Assembly (NCBI RefSeq): GCF_019039035.1
Contig: NZ_JAHNZT010000004.1
Coordinates: 124,001 to 188,000 of the forward strand
Origin: Citreicoccus inhibens
GTDB taxonomy: Bacteria; Myxococcota; Myxococcia; Myxococcales; Myxococcaceae
Length of the DNA: 64,000 nt
Reading direction: 5' to 3'
Positions 1-8,246 of the stretch are shown here, piece after piece; within the stretch, counting starts at the first letter, position 1, and every line of letters begins with the position of its first letter. Under the pieces are notes generated by a model that did no database searches, was not told where the DNA came from, and saw only the letters and a list, made by a program, of their open reading frames with translations. The translations under genes and the position numbers were made by a program.

Positions 1-1
1 G

Positions 2-3000
2 CAGTACGTGGGCGGCCATCCCTTCCGCACCACCCGCCTGCTGTCCCAAGTGCAGACCTTCGTGGATGGCGCGCTGGTGCGCACCTACCGGTTCGACTAC
101 CAGCTCAGCAAGGCCACGCGGCGCCCCCTGCTGCACGCCGTCTCCACGGAGGCCCGAGACACCTCCCTGCCCCGCACCACCTTCGCGTGGCAGGGCCAGG
201 GGGACGCGGAGCCCACGCTGTTCCAGCCGCCTCGCTCACTCGGGAAGACGTTGCAGGGTGGCCTGCGCATCCCCATGGACGTGAGCGGCAACGGCCTCAC
301 GGACGTGCTGCACGCGTACGCCACGAACCAGCAACTCCGCTTGGACCTCTATCTGTCCACCAAACAGGGCCTGGAGGGCCCGCACGCCGTGGACCTGGGC
401 GGCGCGACGCTTCCCTGGGGCGGAGCGTTCTGCCCCCTGGACGTGGACGCGGATGGCCACATGGACCTCGTCTACGCGGCCAACAACGGGGGCCGTCTGG
501 GGTTGACCCTCTTCAAGGCCACCGAGCGCAATGGGCGCTGGACGCTCGCGCGCCAGGGGCCGGTGAACGGCGCGGGCCCCTCCGACCTCATCTGGGGTGG
601 GCGGCTCCTCGCCCTGGACGTGGATGGCGATGGCCGCTCCGACCTTGTCTACGCCACGAACAACGCCGCGATGCTGAAGCTGGACGTCCTGTACTCGCAG
701 GGGAACAGCTTCGCGCCGTCCTCCAGCGGCCCGGTCTCCACCTCGCTGCCATTTGGCGGACATCTGGTGCCGCTGGACTTGGACGGGAATGGGCAGACCG
801 ACCTCGTCTACGCCACGAATGACAGCGGCTTCCTGAAGCTGACGTGGCTCAAGGCCGCACCCGAGCGCCAGGGCTTCCAGGTCCAGACCCCGCCGCTGCT
901 GCCCTCCGGCACACGGGTGCCCTGGGGTGGCAGCCTCCTGCCCATCCACTTGAGCGGCAACGGCACGCTGGACCTGCTCAATCCCTATACAGATGGCAGC
1001 ACGCTGCACCTGCGCACGCTCCGCAACACCGGCAAGGGCTTCGTCCTCCAGGACCTGGGCAGCACGGGGCTCGCGTTCGGCGCCATCATTCCGCAGCTCA
1101 TGCCCGCGGACGTCCGAGGCAGCGGCCGGGACGACCTGATCATCATGGGCGAGCACCGGCCAGCGGGCGCGCCGGCCCCCAGTCGCCTCGCGGTGCTCGT
1201 CAACGAGGGGGGCACCCTGCGCGCCTACCCGAAGGTGTCCCAGCTGCCCGATTTCGTCGCCGCGGGCGAGTCCACCGCCGCGCTCGGATTGACGGGCATC
1301 GGCAAGGCCGACGTGCTGCACGTCGATGGCTCCGGCGCCACCCACCTGCTGTCCGCGACGCTCGATTATCCCGACCTGGTCGCCTCCATCACCAATGGCC
1401 TGGGGGGGCGCTTCGAGCTGACCTACAAGCCGCTCACCGATTCATCCATCTACAGCCGCAAGCCGCCCGCCTCGGACGCGGTGGACATGCAGGCGCTGTT
1501 CAACAACCAGCTCCCCGGGGCCACCTATGCGCTGGCCGCGCAGCCCGGCGCCCAGACCCACCCGGTGGGCATGAGCTTCGCCTCGCGCTCCGTCCAGTAC
1601 CCCCGCTACGTCGTGGCCGCCTACGCGCAGGTGTACTCGGCGGCCCAGGGCTCCACCCATGCCTTCACCTATGCCGGCGCGCGGCTGAGCCTCCAGGGAC
1701 GCGGCTGGATGGGCTTCGCGTCGTGGTCCAAGACGGACCCGCAGACAGGCGCCTCGGGCGTCATCACCGAGACGCGCTACCACCAGGACTTCCCTCGCAC
1801 CTCCGCCGTGGAATCACAGACGGTGCGTCGCGCGTCGGACCAGGCGCTGATGGCGCGCTCCGAGTACGTCTACAGCACCCCGGAGAGCGCGGGCGTGTAC
1901 CAACTCCAGACGACGGAGGCGCGCAAGAAGCTCTACACCTTCGCCACCACGGACTCGCCCGACTGCGTGCGCACGAACTCCTTCCAATACGACGACTACG
2001 GCAACGCCATCGCCATCACGCAGACGGCCACGGGTACCGCCACCGCGCCGCTCTACACAGCGCAGTCCTTCCAGAACAGCGTGGAGCACCACCGCTTCGG
2101 CTTCCTCACCGAGCGCAAGCTCAGCGCCGACCCGCAGGGCACCCAGCCGCTCCATTGGGAGCGCACGACGTACGCCTCCGACACCTGGGACGTGAGAACC
2201 CACGCCCGCTGGAGCGGCGCGGACACGTGGCAGGTCTACACGTACGCGTATGACGACTGGGGCAACACCACGCGCCTGGAGGACCCCGCGAAGGCGGTCG
2301 TCACGAACCACTACGAGAGCACCTACCGCACGTTCCCGAGCAAGCGCGTGCTGCCAACGCCCCCCTCCGGACGCGCCCTGGAGTTCGAGTTCCAATACGA
2401 CGCGGCCCTCGGCGTCCTCACCTCGCAGACGCTGCCGACCGGCGCGCGGGAGGTGCACCTGCACGATGGACTGGGCCGTCCAGTCGAGACCCAGCGCACC
2501 GGCCCCGAAGGCGCGCTCGTCGCCACCCTGCGCTACCAGCGAGGCCAGGACGCGGAGGGGAGATATCGCCGCACGCTGACCCGACAGGAATGGAACCAGG
2601 ACAGCTGGAAGTCCCAGACGGACTACGTGGACGGTTTCGGGCGCGTGACGCGCATCGCGCGCCAGGGCATGGAGAACGGGACCCTGGTGGGCCGCGCGGT
2701 CCAAGAGGACTCCGTCCTGGATGCGCACGACCAGCCGGTGGAACAGTCCCTGCCCTACTTCCGAGGGGACTCGCCCCAGCGTGCCCAGGCGCTCACGTAT
2801 GACGAATACGAGCGGGTGGTGCGCCGGGAAACAACCGGCGTCGGCACGACGACCCATGTGACGACCTACGAGTATCCGCGCGCCAACCGCGTCGTCGTCA
2901 CCGAGGGCGCGACCACCAGCGAGACCCGCACCCGCACCCTGACCCACGGGTTCTATGGCGAAGCCCAGTGCCTGGTGGAGTTGCAGGACAGCCACGGCAA

Positions 3001-5356
3001 CACCACGCGCTACGCCCACGACGCCCTGGGGCGACGGCTCACCGCGACCGACCCGAAGGTGGAGAGCACCTTCACCTATGACGGCTTGGACCGCCACCTC
3101 GTCATCGCCACGCGCGCGGGCAGCACCACCTTCACGCGCGAGACGTATGCCTACCGAGACGACCAACGCCAGTGGACCCACACGGACGGCGCCGGGCAGG
3201 TGACGACGTTCCAGTACGACCCGCTCCAACGACTGCTGTCGAAGCGCGTGGGCTCCGAGGAGACGACCTACACCTATGACGAACCCACCAGCGACTGGTC
3301 ACTCGGCAAGCGAACCCGCGTGCGGCTCCCGGACGGCACCACGTATGCGTATGGCTATGACGCCGACGGGAACGTCCTCTCCTCGCGACTGACGCTGGAT
3401 GGGACGCAGTACACGCTGGGCCAGGAGTTCACCCCCGCGCATCAGCTCTCTCGGCTCGTCTACCCCAACACAGCGAAGACCGAGCTGCGCTACCAGCGCG
3501 ACTCCATGGAGCGGCTGCAGCGCATCACGGAGGGCGGCACCGAGCATCTCCTCCAGTCGGACTTCACGGCGCTGGGGGCCCCGGCCGCGGCTCGGTATGC
3601 CAATGGCGTGCGCACCGCCTGGACGTACACGGCGGACGGACATCAGCTCACGCAGGACGTGTATGGCCACGACGAGCGGCCCGTGTCCGCCAACACGCTG
3701 GAGTGGAATCCCTTCTGGCAGGTGAGCGCCGTTCGAGACCGGCTGGAGTCGCGGCGCGACGAGACGTTCACCTACGACACCGTGGGCCAGCTGCTGCGCG
3801 CCCAAGGTGGAGACCTCGGCCTCAAGGAGTATGCCTATGACACGGCTTGCAGCCTCATCCGCAAGGACGGGCTGACGCTGGAGCGCGCGGGCTATCAGCT
3901 CACCCGCGGGTTCTCTCCCGCGAGCACCGACGCGGTCACCACGCGCTACGACGCGAACGGCAGCCTGGTGGAGCTCCAGCACCAGGGCACGACCACGCGG
4001 TTCCGCTACGACGGCGAGCGACGACTCATCCAGGCCGGCGAGGTGAGCTTCACCTATGACCACGACGGGCGCCGGCTCAAGAAGGTGGAGCCGGAACAGA
4101 CGACCTACTACATCGCCCCTTGCTACGAGGTGGTCGTCTTCTCCTCCGGCGCACGCCAGCACACGCGCTACGTCTTGGATGGTGAGCACCTCATCGCCTC
4201 CGTCACCGCCACGGAGAGCGGCGCACCGCCGAGCGGACTCTCTGGAATCCCCACGCCCGGCACGCGCTACTTCCACGTCAACAACACGCGCAGCACCACG
4301 CTGTTGACCGATGAGCGGGGCCAGGTCGCCAGTGCCATGGATTATGACCCGTTCGGCACCCCTCGACTGCGCGCGGGCAGTGATGACTTCCGGCGCAAGT
4401 ACACCGGCCTGGAGATGGACAGCACCGGTCTCTACTGCGCGGCCTCTCGCTACTACAGCCCCTTGCTGGGTGGCTTCATCACCACGGACACCCAGCTCGC
4501 CACGCAAGAGGACCGCACCGGGGCGTTCAATCGCTACGCCTACGTCCTGAACGACCCCGTCACGCACATCGACCCGTCGGGCTTCGGCTTCTTTGGCAGC
4601 ATCAAGAACTTCTTCACCAACACCCTGCCCGACTGGTTCTCGCGGAACTGGGAGCACATCGTCACCTACGCGGTGGACATCGCGCTCATCGCGGGTGGCA
4701 TCGCGCTGTCCTTCGTCCCGGGCCTGCAAGGTGTCGCGGCCATCGCGGTGGGCATGGCCGTGGGCGGACTGGTGGGCGCGGGCCTGGGCGGCCTTGCCTA
4801 CAACATCAGCACCAACGCCACGGGCGGAGAGTTCAGCTGGAAGGGCTGGGGAGCCCAGGTGGGCATTGGCGCGGCGGCGGGAGCCATCGCCGGGGGCTTC
4901 TCCGCCGCGGGCGAACTGGCGGCCACGGGACTCAACCTCGCCAGCCGCAGCCTGCTCAACATCGGCGTGCGCGCGGGCGTGGACCTCGTGGGCGGCGTGG
5001 CGTCTGGAATTGCCAGCCAGGTGATGGGTAACGCCATCGCGGGCGCGCCGCTGGGCGCGGACCTCACATTCGCCGCGGTGTTCGGCGGGGCGGCGGGCGT
5101 GGCCGGCAGCGTGGTGGCCTCGGGAGGCAAGGCGTGGTTGTCGCGCGTGGCGCGCTCGCTGGATGACGTGGACGGGCTCGCGGATGGGCTGCGTCGCGCG
5201 TCCTACAACGTCTCAGGGGGCCCCACGCTCCAGCTCGACGTGGAGGGCATGCGCAAGGTCATCGCGCTCACCCTGGGCGGCACCTTCGGCACCTCGCTCG
5301 GGTACACGCTCAGCTACCTGCACGCCGAGCAGTTCCTCCTTCCCGGGATGACCTGA
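2..5356 (+). CDS. SpvB/TcB-RHS-type toxin protein, 5' end outside window
   Basis: The frame is open from the first bases, so the gene starts upstream; at least 1,784 codons are present. It begins inside a SpvB/TcdB-like region. Three FG-GAP/VCBS-type repeats follow (motifs such as DVDADGHMDLVYAANN and DVDGDGRSDLVYATNN, about residues 150-280), then a TcdB-middle-like part, then many YD repeats (about residues 650-1440) and the conserved RHS core (YDPFGTPRLRAG near 1445, YAYVLNDPVTHIDPSG ending near 1525). This order matches Tc-toxin B/C fusions, whose YD repeats form a shell around the C-terminal effector. The last ~260 residues are the variable tip. It is dominated by Gly/Ala-zipper hydrophobic stretches (for example GMAVGGLVGAGLGGLAY), and I recognise no nuclease, deaminase or ADP-ribosyltransferase motif. 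A membrane-active effector or a translocation segment is possible (inference). The stop is followed 46 bp later by the next gene. Confidence 0.85.
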   Translation, partial: QYVGGHPFRTTRLLSQVQTFVDGALVRTYRFDYQLSKATRRPLLHAVSTEARDTSLPRTTFAWQGQGDAEPTLFQPPRSLGKTLQGGLRIPMDVSGNGLTDVLHAYATNQQLRLDLYLSTKQGLEGPHAVDLGGATLPWGGAFCPLDVDADGHMDLVYAANNGGRLGLTLFKATERNGRWTLARQGPVNGAGPSDLIWGGRLLALDVDGDGRSDLVYATNNAAMLKLDVLYSQGNSFAPSSSGPVSTSLPFGGHLVPLDLDGNGQTDLVYATNDSGFLKLTWLKAAPERQGFQVQTPPLLPSGTRVPWGGSLLPIHLSGNGTLDLLNPYTDGSTLHLRTLRNTGKGFVLQDLGSTGLAFGAIIPQLMPADVRGSGRDDLIIMGEHRPAGAPAPSRLAVLVNEGGTLRAYPKVSQLPDFVAAGESTAALGLTGIGKADVLHVDGSGATHLLSATLDYPDLVASITNGLGGRFELTYKPLTDSSIYSRKPPASDAVDMQALFNNQLPGATYALAAQPGAQTHPVGMSFASRSVQYPRYVVAAYAQVYSAAQGSTHAFTYAGARLSLQGRGWMGFASWSKTDPQTGASGVITETRYHQDFPRTSAVESQTVRRASDQALMARSEYVYSTPESAGVYQLQTTEARKKLYTFATTDSPDCVRTNSFQYDDYGNAIAITQTATGTATAPLYTAQSFQNSVEHHRFGFLTERKLSADPQGTQPLHWERTTYASDTWDVRTHARWSGADTWQVYTYAYDDWGNTTRLEDPAKAVVTNHYESTYRTFPSKRVLPTPPSGRALEFEFQYDAALGVLTSQTLPTGAREVHLHDGLGRPVETQRTGPEGALVATLRYQRGQDAEGRYRRTLTRQEWNQDSWKSQTDYVDGFGRVTRIARQGMENGTLVGRAVQEDSVLDAHDQPVEQSLPYFRGDSPQRAQALTYDEYERVVRRETTGVGTTTHVTTYEYPRANRVVVTEGATTSETRTRTLTHGFYGEAQCLVELQDSHGNTTRYAHDALGRRLTATDPKVESTFTYDGLDRHLVIATRAGSTTFTRETYAYRDDQRQWTHTDGAGQVTTFQYDPLQRLLSKRVGSEETTYTYDEPTSDWSLGKRTRVRLPDGTTYAYGYDADGNVLSSRLTLDGTQYTLGQEFTPAHQLSRLVYPNTAKTELRYQRDSMERLQRITEGGTEHLLQSDFTALGAPAAARYANGVRTAWTYTADGHQLTQDVYGHDERPVSANTLEWNPFWQVSAVRDRLESRRDETFTYDTVGQLLRAQGGDLGLKEYAYDTACSLIRKDGLTLERAGYQLTRGFSPASTDAVTTRYDANGSLVELQHQGTTTRFRYDGERRLIQAGEVSFTYDHDGRRLKKVEPEQTTYYIAPCYEVVVFSSGARQHTRYVLDGEHLIASVTATESGAPPSGLSGIPTPGTRYFHVNNTRSTTLLTDERGQVASAMDYDPFGTPRLRAGSDDFRRKYTGLEMDSTGLYCAASRYYSPLLGGFITTDTQLATQEDRTGAFNRYAYVLNDPVTHIDPSGFGFFGSIKNFFTNTLPDWFSRNWEHIVTYAVDIALIAGGIALSFVPGLQGVAAIAVGMAVGGLVGAGLGGLAYNISTNATGGEFSWKGWGAQVGIGAAAGAIAGGFSAAGELAATGLNLASRSLLNIGVRAGVDLVGGVASGIASQVMGNAIAGAPLGADLTFAAVFGGAAGVAGSVVASGGKAWLSRVARSLDDVDGLADGLRRASYNVSGGPTLQLDVEGMRKVIALTLGGTFGTSLGYTLSYLHAEQFLLPGMT

Positions 5357-5402
5357 GCGCCGACTCCCGGCGGCGATGAATCGACGTGGAGGGCAGTCAC
5401 AC

Positions 5403-6806
5403 ATGAAGACCACGACACACACGAGGCCACGCATCCTGTTCACGGGTGCACCGGCGGGACACGACTTCTCCGCGCTGAAGGAGGTGGGGGACGTCACTGT
5501 CAAACAGGGCAAGGAAGGGCTCGAGCACGCGGAGGTGCTCTGGGTCGACTGCGCCACCACGAAGCCCGAGCACTACACGTCCCTGCTGCGCTCGGCTCTC
5601 GACGCGGGCAAGACGGTGGTGCTCGGTCGCCCGGATTCAGCGGCGCGCGAGGCGCTGGCGGGCCTCGCGTCGCTCAGCCTCGAAGAAGGAGCCACGGCCC
5701 TGCTGGTGACCCGTGATACGGACATCGCCACGCCCTCCAGCTACTCGGTCACCGCGCTGGGCAGCGCCCCCCTCGACGAGCCCGCGGTGGAGCACCAGTC
5801 GGGCGGGGACAAGGGGGCCGTGACGCCCCCCACGCCCGAGGCGCGCGGCCCTCGGCTGGTGCATGACGCGGACGCGCTGAAACACGACTGGGGCGCCATG
5901 CTGGAGGCGCACCACCACCGCGCCCGCCGCTCCGTGGGCGGCCCCGGCCTCATCCCTCCCACCGGCGTCATGTATGGCATTCGGACGCTGAGCCGCAGCT
6001 TCCCCATGACCATCACGCACGGGAGCTGGTCCGCGACGAGCGGCAAGAGCCAGTCCACCGAGGCGGGCTTCACCAGCTCGTTCTATGTCTACCGGGAGAA
6101 TGGCAAGGCGAGCGCGGACTACGTCGTCATCCGCATCCAGGAGGCCACCTTCTCCACCGGCTCGCTCATGGTGCGCGCCGACAACGCCAAGGGCTTCTGG
6201 CAGTTTGAATTGCAGACGGAGTGCGCCAACAACCGGAGCGTGGGGCTCATCAGCAACAGCCCGGGCACGACGAACGGCCCCGGCGTGGGCGCGCAAATCA
6301 CCCTCCCGGTCAACGTGAAGCTGGTGCAGGACGGAGGCTGCGTCCCCACCCACTGGTCCGCGTCGCATGGCCCCGTGCCCCGCTCCATCGAGGGATGGGG
6401 ACTCGTCAACCGGAGCACGGTCAGCACAGGACGGGCCACCTGGTACTACCACCAGCGCGATATCTGGAATCCCATCAACGACCCGCCCACGCAGTTCAGC
6501 CGCTGGTGGGCCGGCATGTTCGACGGCGGATATGGCGGCCGGGTGAAGAACCACACCTCGCTCGCGGGCGCATCGTTCACGGTGGAGACCGTCGCCGCGT
6601 GGCGATTCAGCGCGAGCACCATCGCGTCCGATCCCAACGTGAGGTTCACCGAGAACCTCGCCATGAACTACGCGGCGTTCGCGAACCCCTCGGGCACGAG
6701 CAACGGCCACCACCAGATTGCCTATTACACGTCGATGATCTCCCGCTCCGACTCGCTGACCATCAACCTGGTCTCCGCGACGGACATCGCCAGCCCCTGC
6801 AAGTGA
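5403..6806 (+). CDS. Unrecognised 467-aa protein downstream of the RHS toxin gene
   Basis: I do not recognise this family. The ATG at 5403 is preferred because GGAGGG lies 9 nt upstream; an in-frame ATG at 5376 has no such site. No signal peptide is visible. Residues 1-110 look like an alpha/beta domain (RILFTGAPAG, TVVLGRP). From about residue 170 the protein is rich in Ser/Thr/Asn, aromatic residues and alternating hydrophobic residues, as in an all-beta secreted or pore-forming fold, with a Trp-rich segment (ATWYYHQRDIWNP ... FSRWWAGMFDGGYGG) and a C-terminal Cys. It lies 46 bp after the RHS gene in the same orientation, so co-transcription is likely. It could be a toxin partner, an immunity protein or a secreted effector. 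A leukocidin-like pore former is only a guess from the aromatic-rich end. Confidence 0.6.
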   Translation: MKTTTHTRPRILFTGAPAGHDFSALKEVGDVTVKQGKEGLEHAEVLWVDCATTKPEHYTSLLRSALDAGKTVVLGRPDSAAREALAGLASLSLEEGATALLVTRDTDIATPSSYSVTALGSAPLDEPAVEHQSGGDKGAVTPPTPEARGPRLVHDADALKHDWGAMLEAHHHRARRSVGGPGLIPPTGVMYGIRTLSRSFPMTITHGSWSATSGKSQSTEAGFTSSFYVYRENGKASADYVVIRIQEATFSTGSLMVRADNAKGFWQFELQTECANNRSVGLISNSPGTTNGPGVGAQITLPVNVKLVQDGGCVPTHWSASHGPVPRSIEGWGLVNRSTVSTGRATWYYHQRDIWNPINDPPTQFSRWWAGMFDGGYGGRVKNHTSLAGASFTVETVAAWRFSASTIASDPNVRFTENLAMNYAAFANPSGTSNGHHQIAYYTSMISRSDSLTINLVSATDIASPCK

Positions 6807-7343
6807 CTCACGCGACGGCGGGCTCCGAGCCGCGACCTCCGCTCGGAGCCCGAGCCGTCCACGCCCTCGCGGGCGATAGGGACCTCCCGGCACGCCCCAG
6901 CCCCAGACGGGCACGGGCGCATCAAAGGTCACGCTCGCGCCGGGCTGGGAGTTGATGAGCGCGAGCCGGGAGCCCCACTCGAGGTACGCCACCAAGGCCG
7001 AGCGGAACTCAGGGTCCGCGGGCAGCGCTGCTTCGTCGGCGGTGTCGAGCAACAGCGCCACCCACCTTCGCCGCTGCGCTTCAGTCAGGTGCTTCTCCAG
7101 GTGATGCCGCAGCATGTGCGCGTGTCCGCCATGCGCCCCGCGGTAATGCGCCGGCCCACCGAGCACCTCGCCCAAGAAGAGGGCGACGTGGCCGGGGTGT
7201 GCCGAAGACATCCGCGCGAAGACGGGCCCGAGCAACGGATCCGTGCTCACACGCGCATAGAAAGACTCGGGCAGCCGCGCGAGCACCTCGGCCCCGCCAG
7301 CCCAGTCGTACAGCGAGGGCACGCCGGCTGTGGCCTCGCTCAC
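5637..7343 (-). CDS. Group II truncated haemoglobin with abnormally extended reading frame
   Basis: The first ~135 codons (about 6935-7343) encode a bacterial truncated globin: SLYDWAGGAEVLARLPESFY at the start, the heme-side helix HAHMLRHHLEKHL, and a Trp in the G helix (RRRWVALLLDTADE), as in group II trHbs that bind O2 or NO. The family normally ends shortly after a segment like the one here reading WGWGVPGGPY. In this window no stop follows, and the frame stays open for about 400 more codons, antisense to the gene at 5403-6806. That tail is compositionally a shadow and probably not a real domain, so the stop has been lost by a point change or small indel, or the sequence has an error. The start GTG (7343) overlaps the TGA of the upstream ABM gene by 4 bp (GTGA), so the two are translationally coupled. 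The globin assignment is firm; the 3' end is not. Confidence 0.55.
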   Translation of the reverse strand: MSEATAGVPSLYDWAGGAEVLARLPESFYARVSTDPLLGPVFARMSSAHPGHVALFLGEVLGGPAHYRGAHGGHAHMLRHHLEKHLTEAQRRRWVALLLDTADEAALPADPEFRSALVAYLEWGSRLALINSQPGASVTFDAPVPVWGWGVPGGPYRPRGRGRLGLRAEVAARSPPSRESLAGAGDVRRGDQVDGQRVGAGDHRRVIGNLVVAVARARGVRERRVVHGEVLGEPHVGIGRDGARAESPRGDGLHRERCARERGVVLHPAAISAVEHAGPPAAELRGRVVDGIPDIALVVVPGGPSCADRAPVDESPSLDGAGHGAMRRGPVGGDAASVLHQLHVDREGDLRAHAGAVRRARAVADEPHAPVVGALRLQFKLPEALGVVGAHHERAGGEGGLLDADDDVVRARLAILPVDIERAGEARLGGLALAARRGPAPVRDGHGEAAAQRPNAIHDAGGRDEAGAAHGAAGAVVVRLQHGAPVVFQRVRVMHQPRAARLGRGGRHGPLVPARLVLHRGLVEGGAAQRGDRVAGGRGDVRITGHQQGRGSFFEAERREARQRLARR

Positions 7344-7666
7344 GGACGGCTCCACGTCCCTTCGACGCGGTAGTGCTTCATCTCTTGGATGTCGGCGATG
7401 AACGGCCGCACCAGCGCGAGGAACGCGGGAAACGAGCCGCCGCCACGAAACCCCTGGAGGTGCCCCTCCAGAGAATCCCACTCGATGCGCACGATGAAGT
7501 GACGCGGCTCCTCGGCACCTCGGGTGACCTCGTAGCGCAGACAGTGCGACGAGGCGCGCAGGTGCTCACCCGCGAGGCGATAGGCTTCGAGCAAGGCCTC
7601 CGCGCGCTCGGAGGGGATGTCATAACGGATGTCCTCCACGACCATGTGATGCGACTCATTGCTCAC
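7340..7666 (-). CDS. Antibiotic biosynthesis monooxygenase (ABM) domain protein
   Basis: This 108-aa protein has the size and pattern of single-domain ABM/dimeric alpha-beta barrel proteins: a starting strand (VVEDIRYDIP), a helix (RAEALLEAYRLAGEHL), a Cys-containing strand (CLRYEVTRG), then FIVRIEWDSLEGHLQGF and a terminal IADIQEMKHYRV strand. Members act as small cofactor-free oxygenases or heme/quinone-binding proteins; the substrate is unknown here. Its stop overlaps the start of the globin gene (GTGA), so the two form an operon, which hints at a joint role in oxygen, NO or heme chemistry (inference). The listed GTG start lacks a good ribosome-binding site. The internal ATG at 7645 (MVVEDIRY) is an equally possible start. 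Confidence 0.8.
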   Translation of the reverse strand: MSNESHHMVVEDIRYDIPSERAEALLEAYRLAGEHLRASSHCLRYEVTRGAEEPRHFIVRIEWDSLEGHLQGFRGGGSFPAFLALVRPFIADIQEMKHYRVEGTWSRP

Positions 7667-7793
7667 GGGGGGACGCGACGCGACTCCGAAATGGAGCGCC
7701 GGCCCACGCGCACCCAGGTAAGAACCTGGGCGACCACGCGCTGGGTCCCCCGTCCCGATTCATGGGCCGGCCGTACCGGAAGGAGCGGATGGG

Positions 7794-8008
7794 ATGGAGC
7801 CACTCTCGGCGGTGTTGAGCGGGGTGCGCCTGAAAGGGAGCATCTCCGCCGCCTGGGAGTTGCACGCCCCCTGGGGCATGGTGCTCCCCGAAGCGCCCTT
7901 CGCCGCGTTCCACCTCGTGGAGCAGGGCGAGTGCTGGGTGCACTCCGGCGACGGACACCATCGGCTGGAAGTGGGCGAGCTGGCGGTCCTGTTCGGTGGG
8001 CGTCCCTG
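7794..8008 (+). pseudogene. 5' fragment of an AraC-family regulator (cupin ligand-binding part)
   Basis: The frame starts at 7794 with an N-terminal cupin of AraC-type regulators: a start like MEPLSAVLSGVRLKG, then WELHAPWGM, FHLVEQGECWV and LEVGELAVLFGGRP. The full family continues with more of the cupin and two HTH motifs, to roughly 300 aa. Here the similarity stops after about 71 codons, and a stop follows at 8013-8015. From about 8006 onward the DNA reads as a different, opposite-strand gene fragment. The piece is therefore a truncated remnant, not a functional regulator. It sits divergent to the ABM/globin operon, which it may once have regulated (inference). Confidence 0.6.
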
Positions 8009-8140
8009 TTCGTGATAGCCGCGAGGATGAGGGCCATGGTGCCCTCGAATCCGAACCTGATTGACCGGGTCGGTCAGCTCCATACCCGCCTGCCGGAAGA
8101 ATCTCTCGAATACCGGGGTCCAAGGTCCCCCCTCGTGCTT
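8006..8140 (-). pseudogene. C-terminal fragment of an AHH-type nuclease toxin
   Basis: On the minus strand this stretch encodes a segment ending GGPWTPVFERFFRQAGMELT, then DPVNQVRIRGHHGPHPRGYHEQ. The block with DPxNxVxIxGHxGPHPxxYH is the typical end of AHH/HNH-EndoVII superfamily toxin domains, where the histidines help bind metal. The start of the domain with its HH pair, the delivery region and the final helix are absent, and the fragment runs directly into the cupin remnant at about 8006-8008. I read it as a dead toxin piece left by a deletion or rearrangement. Bases 8141-8246 show nothing I can assign. Confidence 0.5.
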
Positions 8141-8246
8141 CGGCCCTCGACTTCGATGGATTCCGCCCCTCCAAGCAAGAGCTGAGCGCGACGAGCCCCA
8201 CGAACACCGAGACGGCGCCACACAGCGCCGCCCCGGTGGGTCCGAC

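Noticed and set aside
5403-6806. Identification as a leukocidin/haemolysin-type pore former.
   Set aside because: Only the aromatic-rich, beta-like character fits. I could not align a family signature, so the gene is left unnamed.
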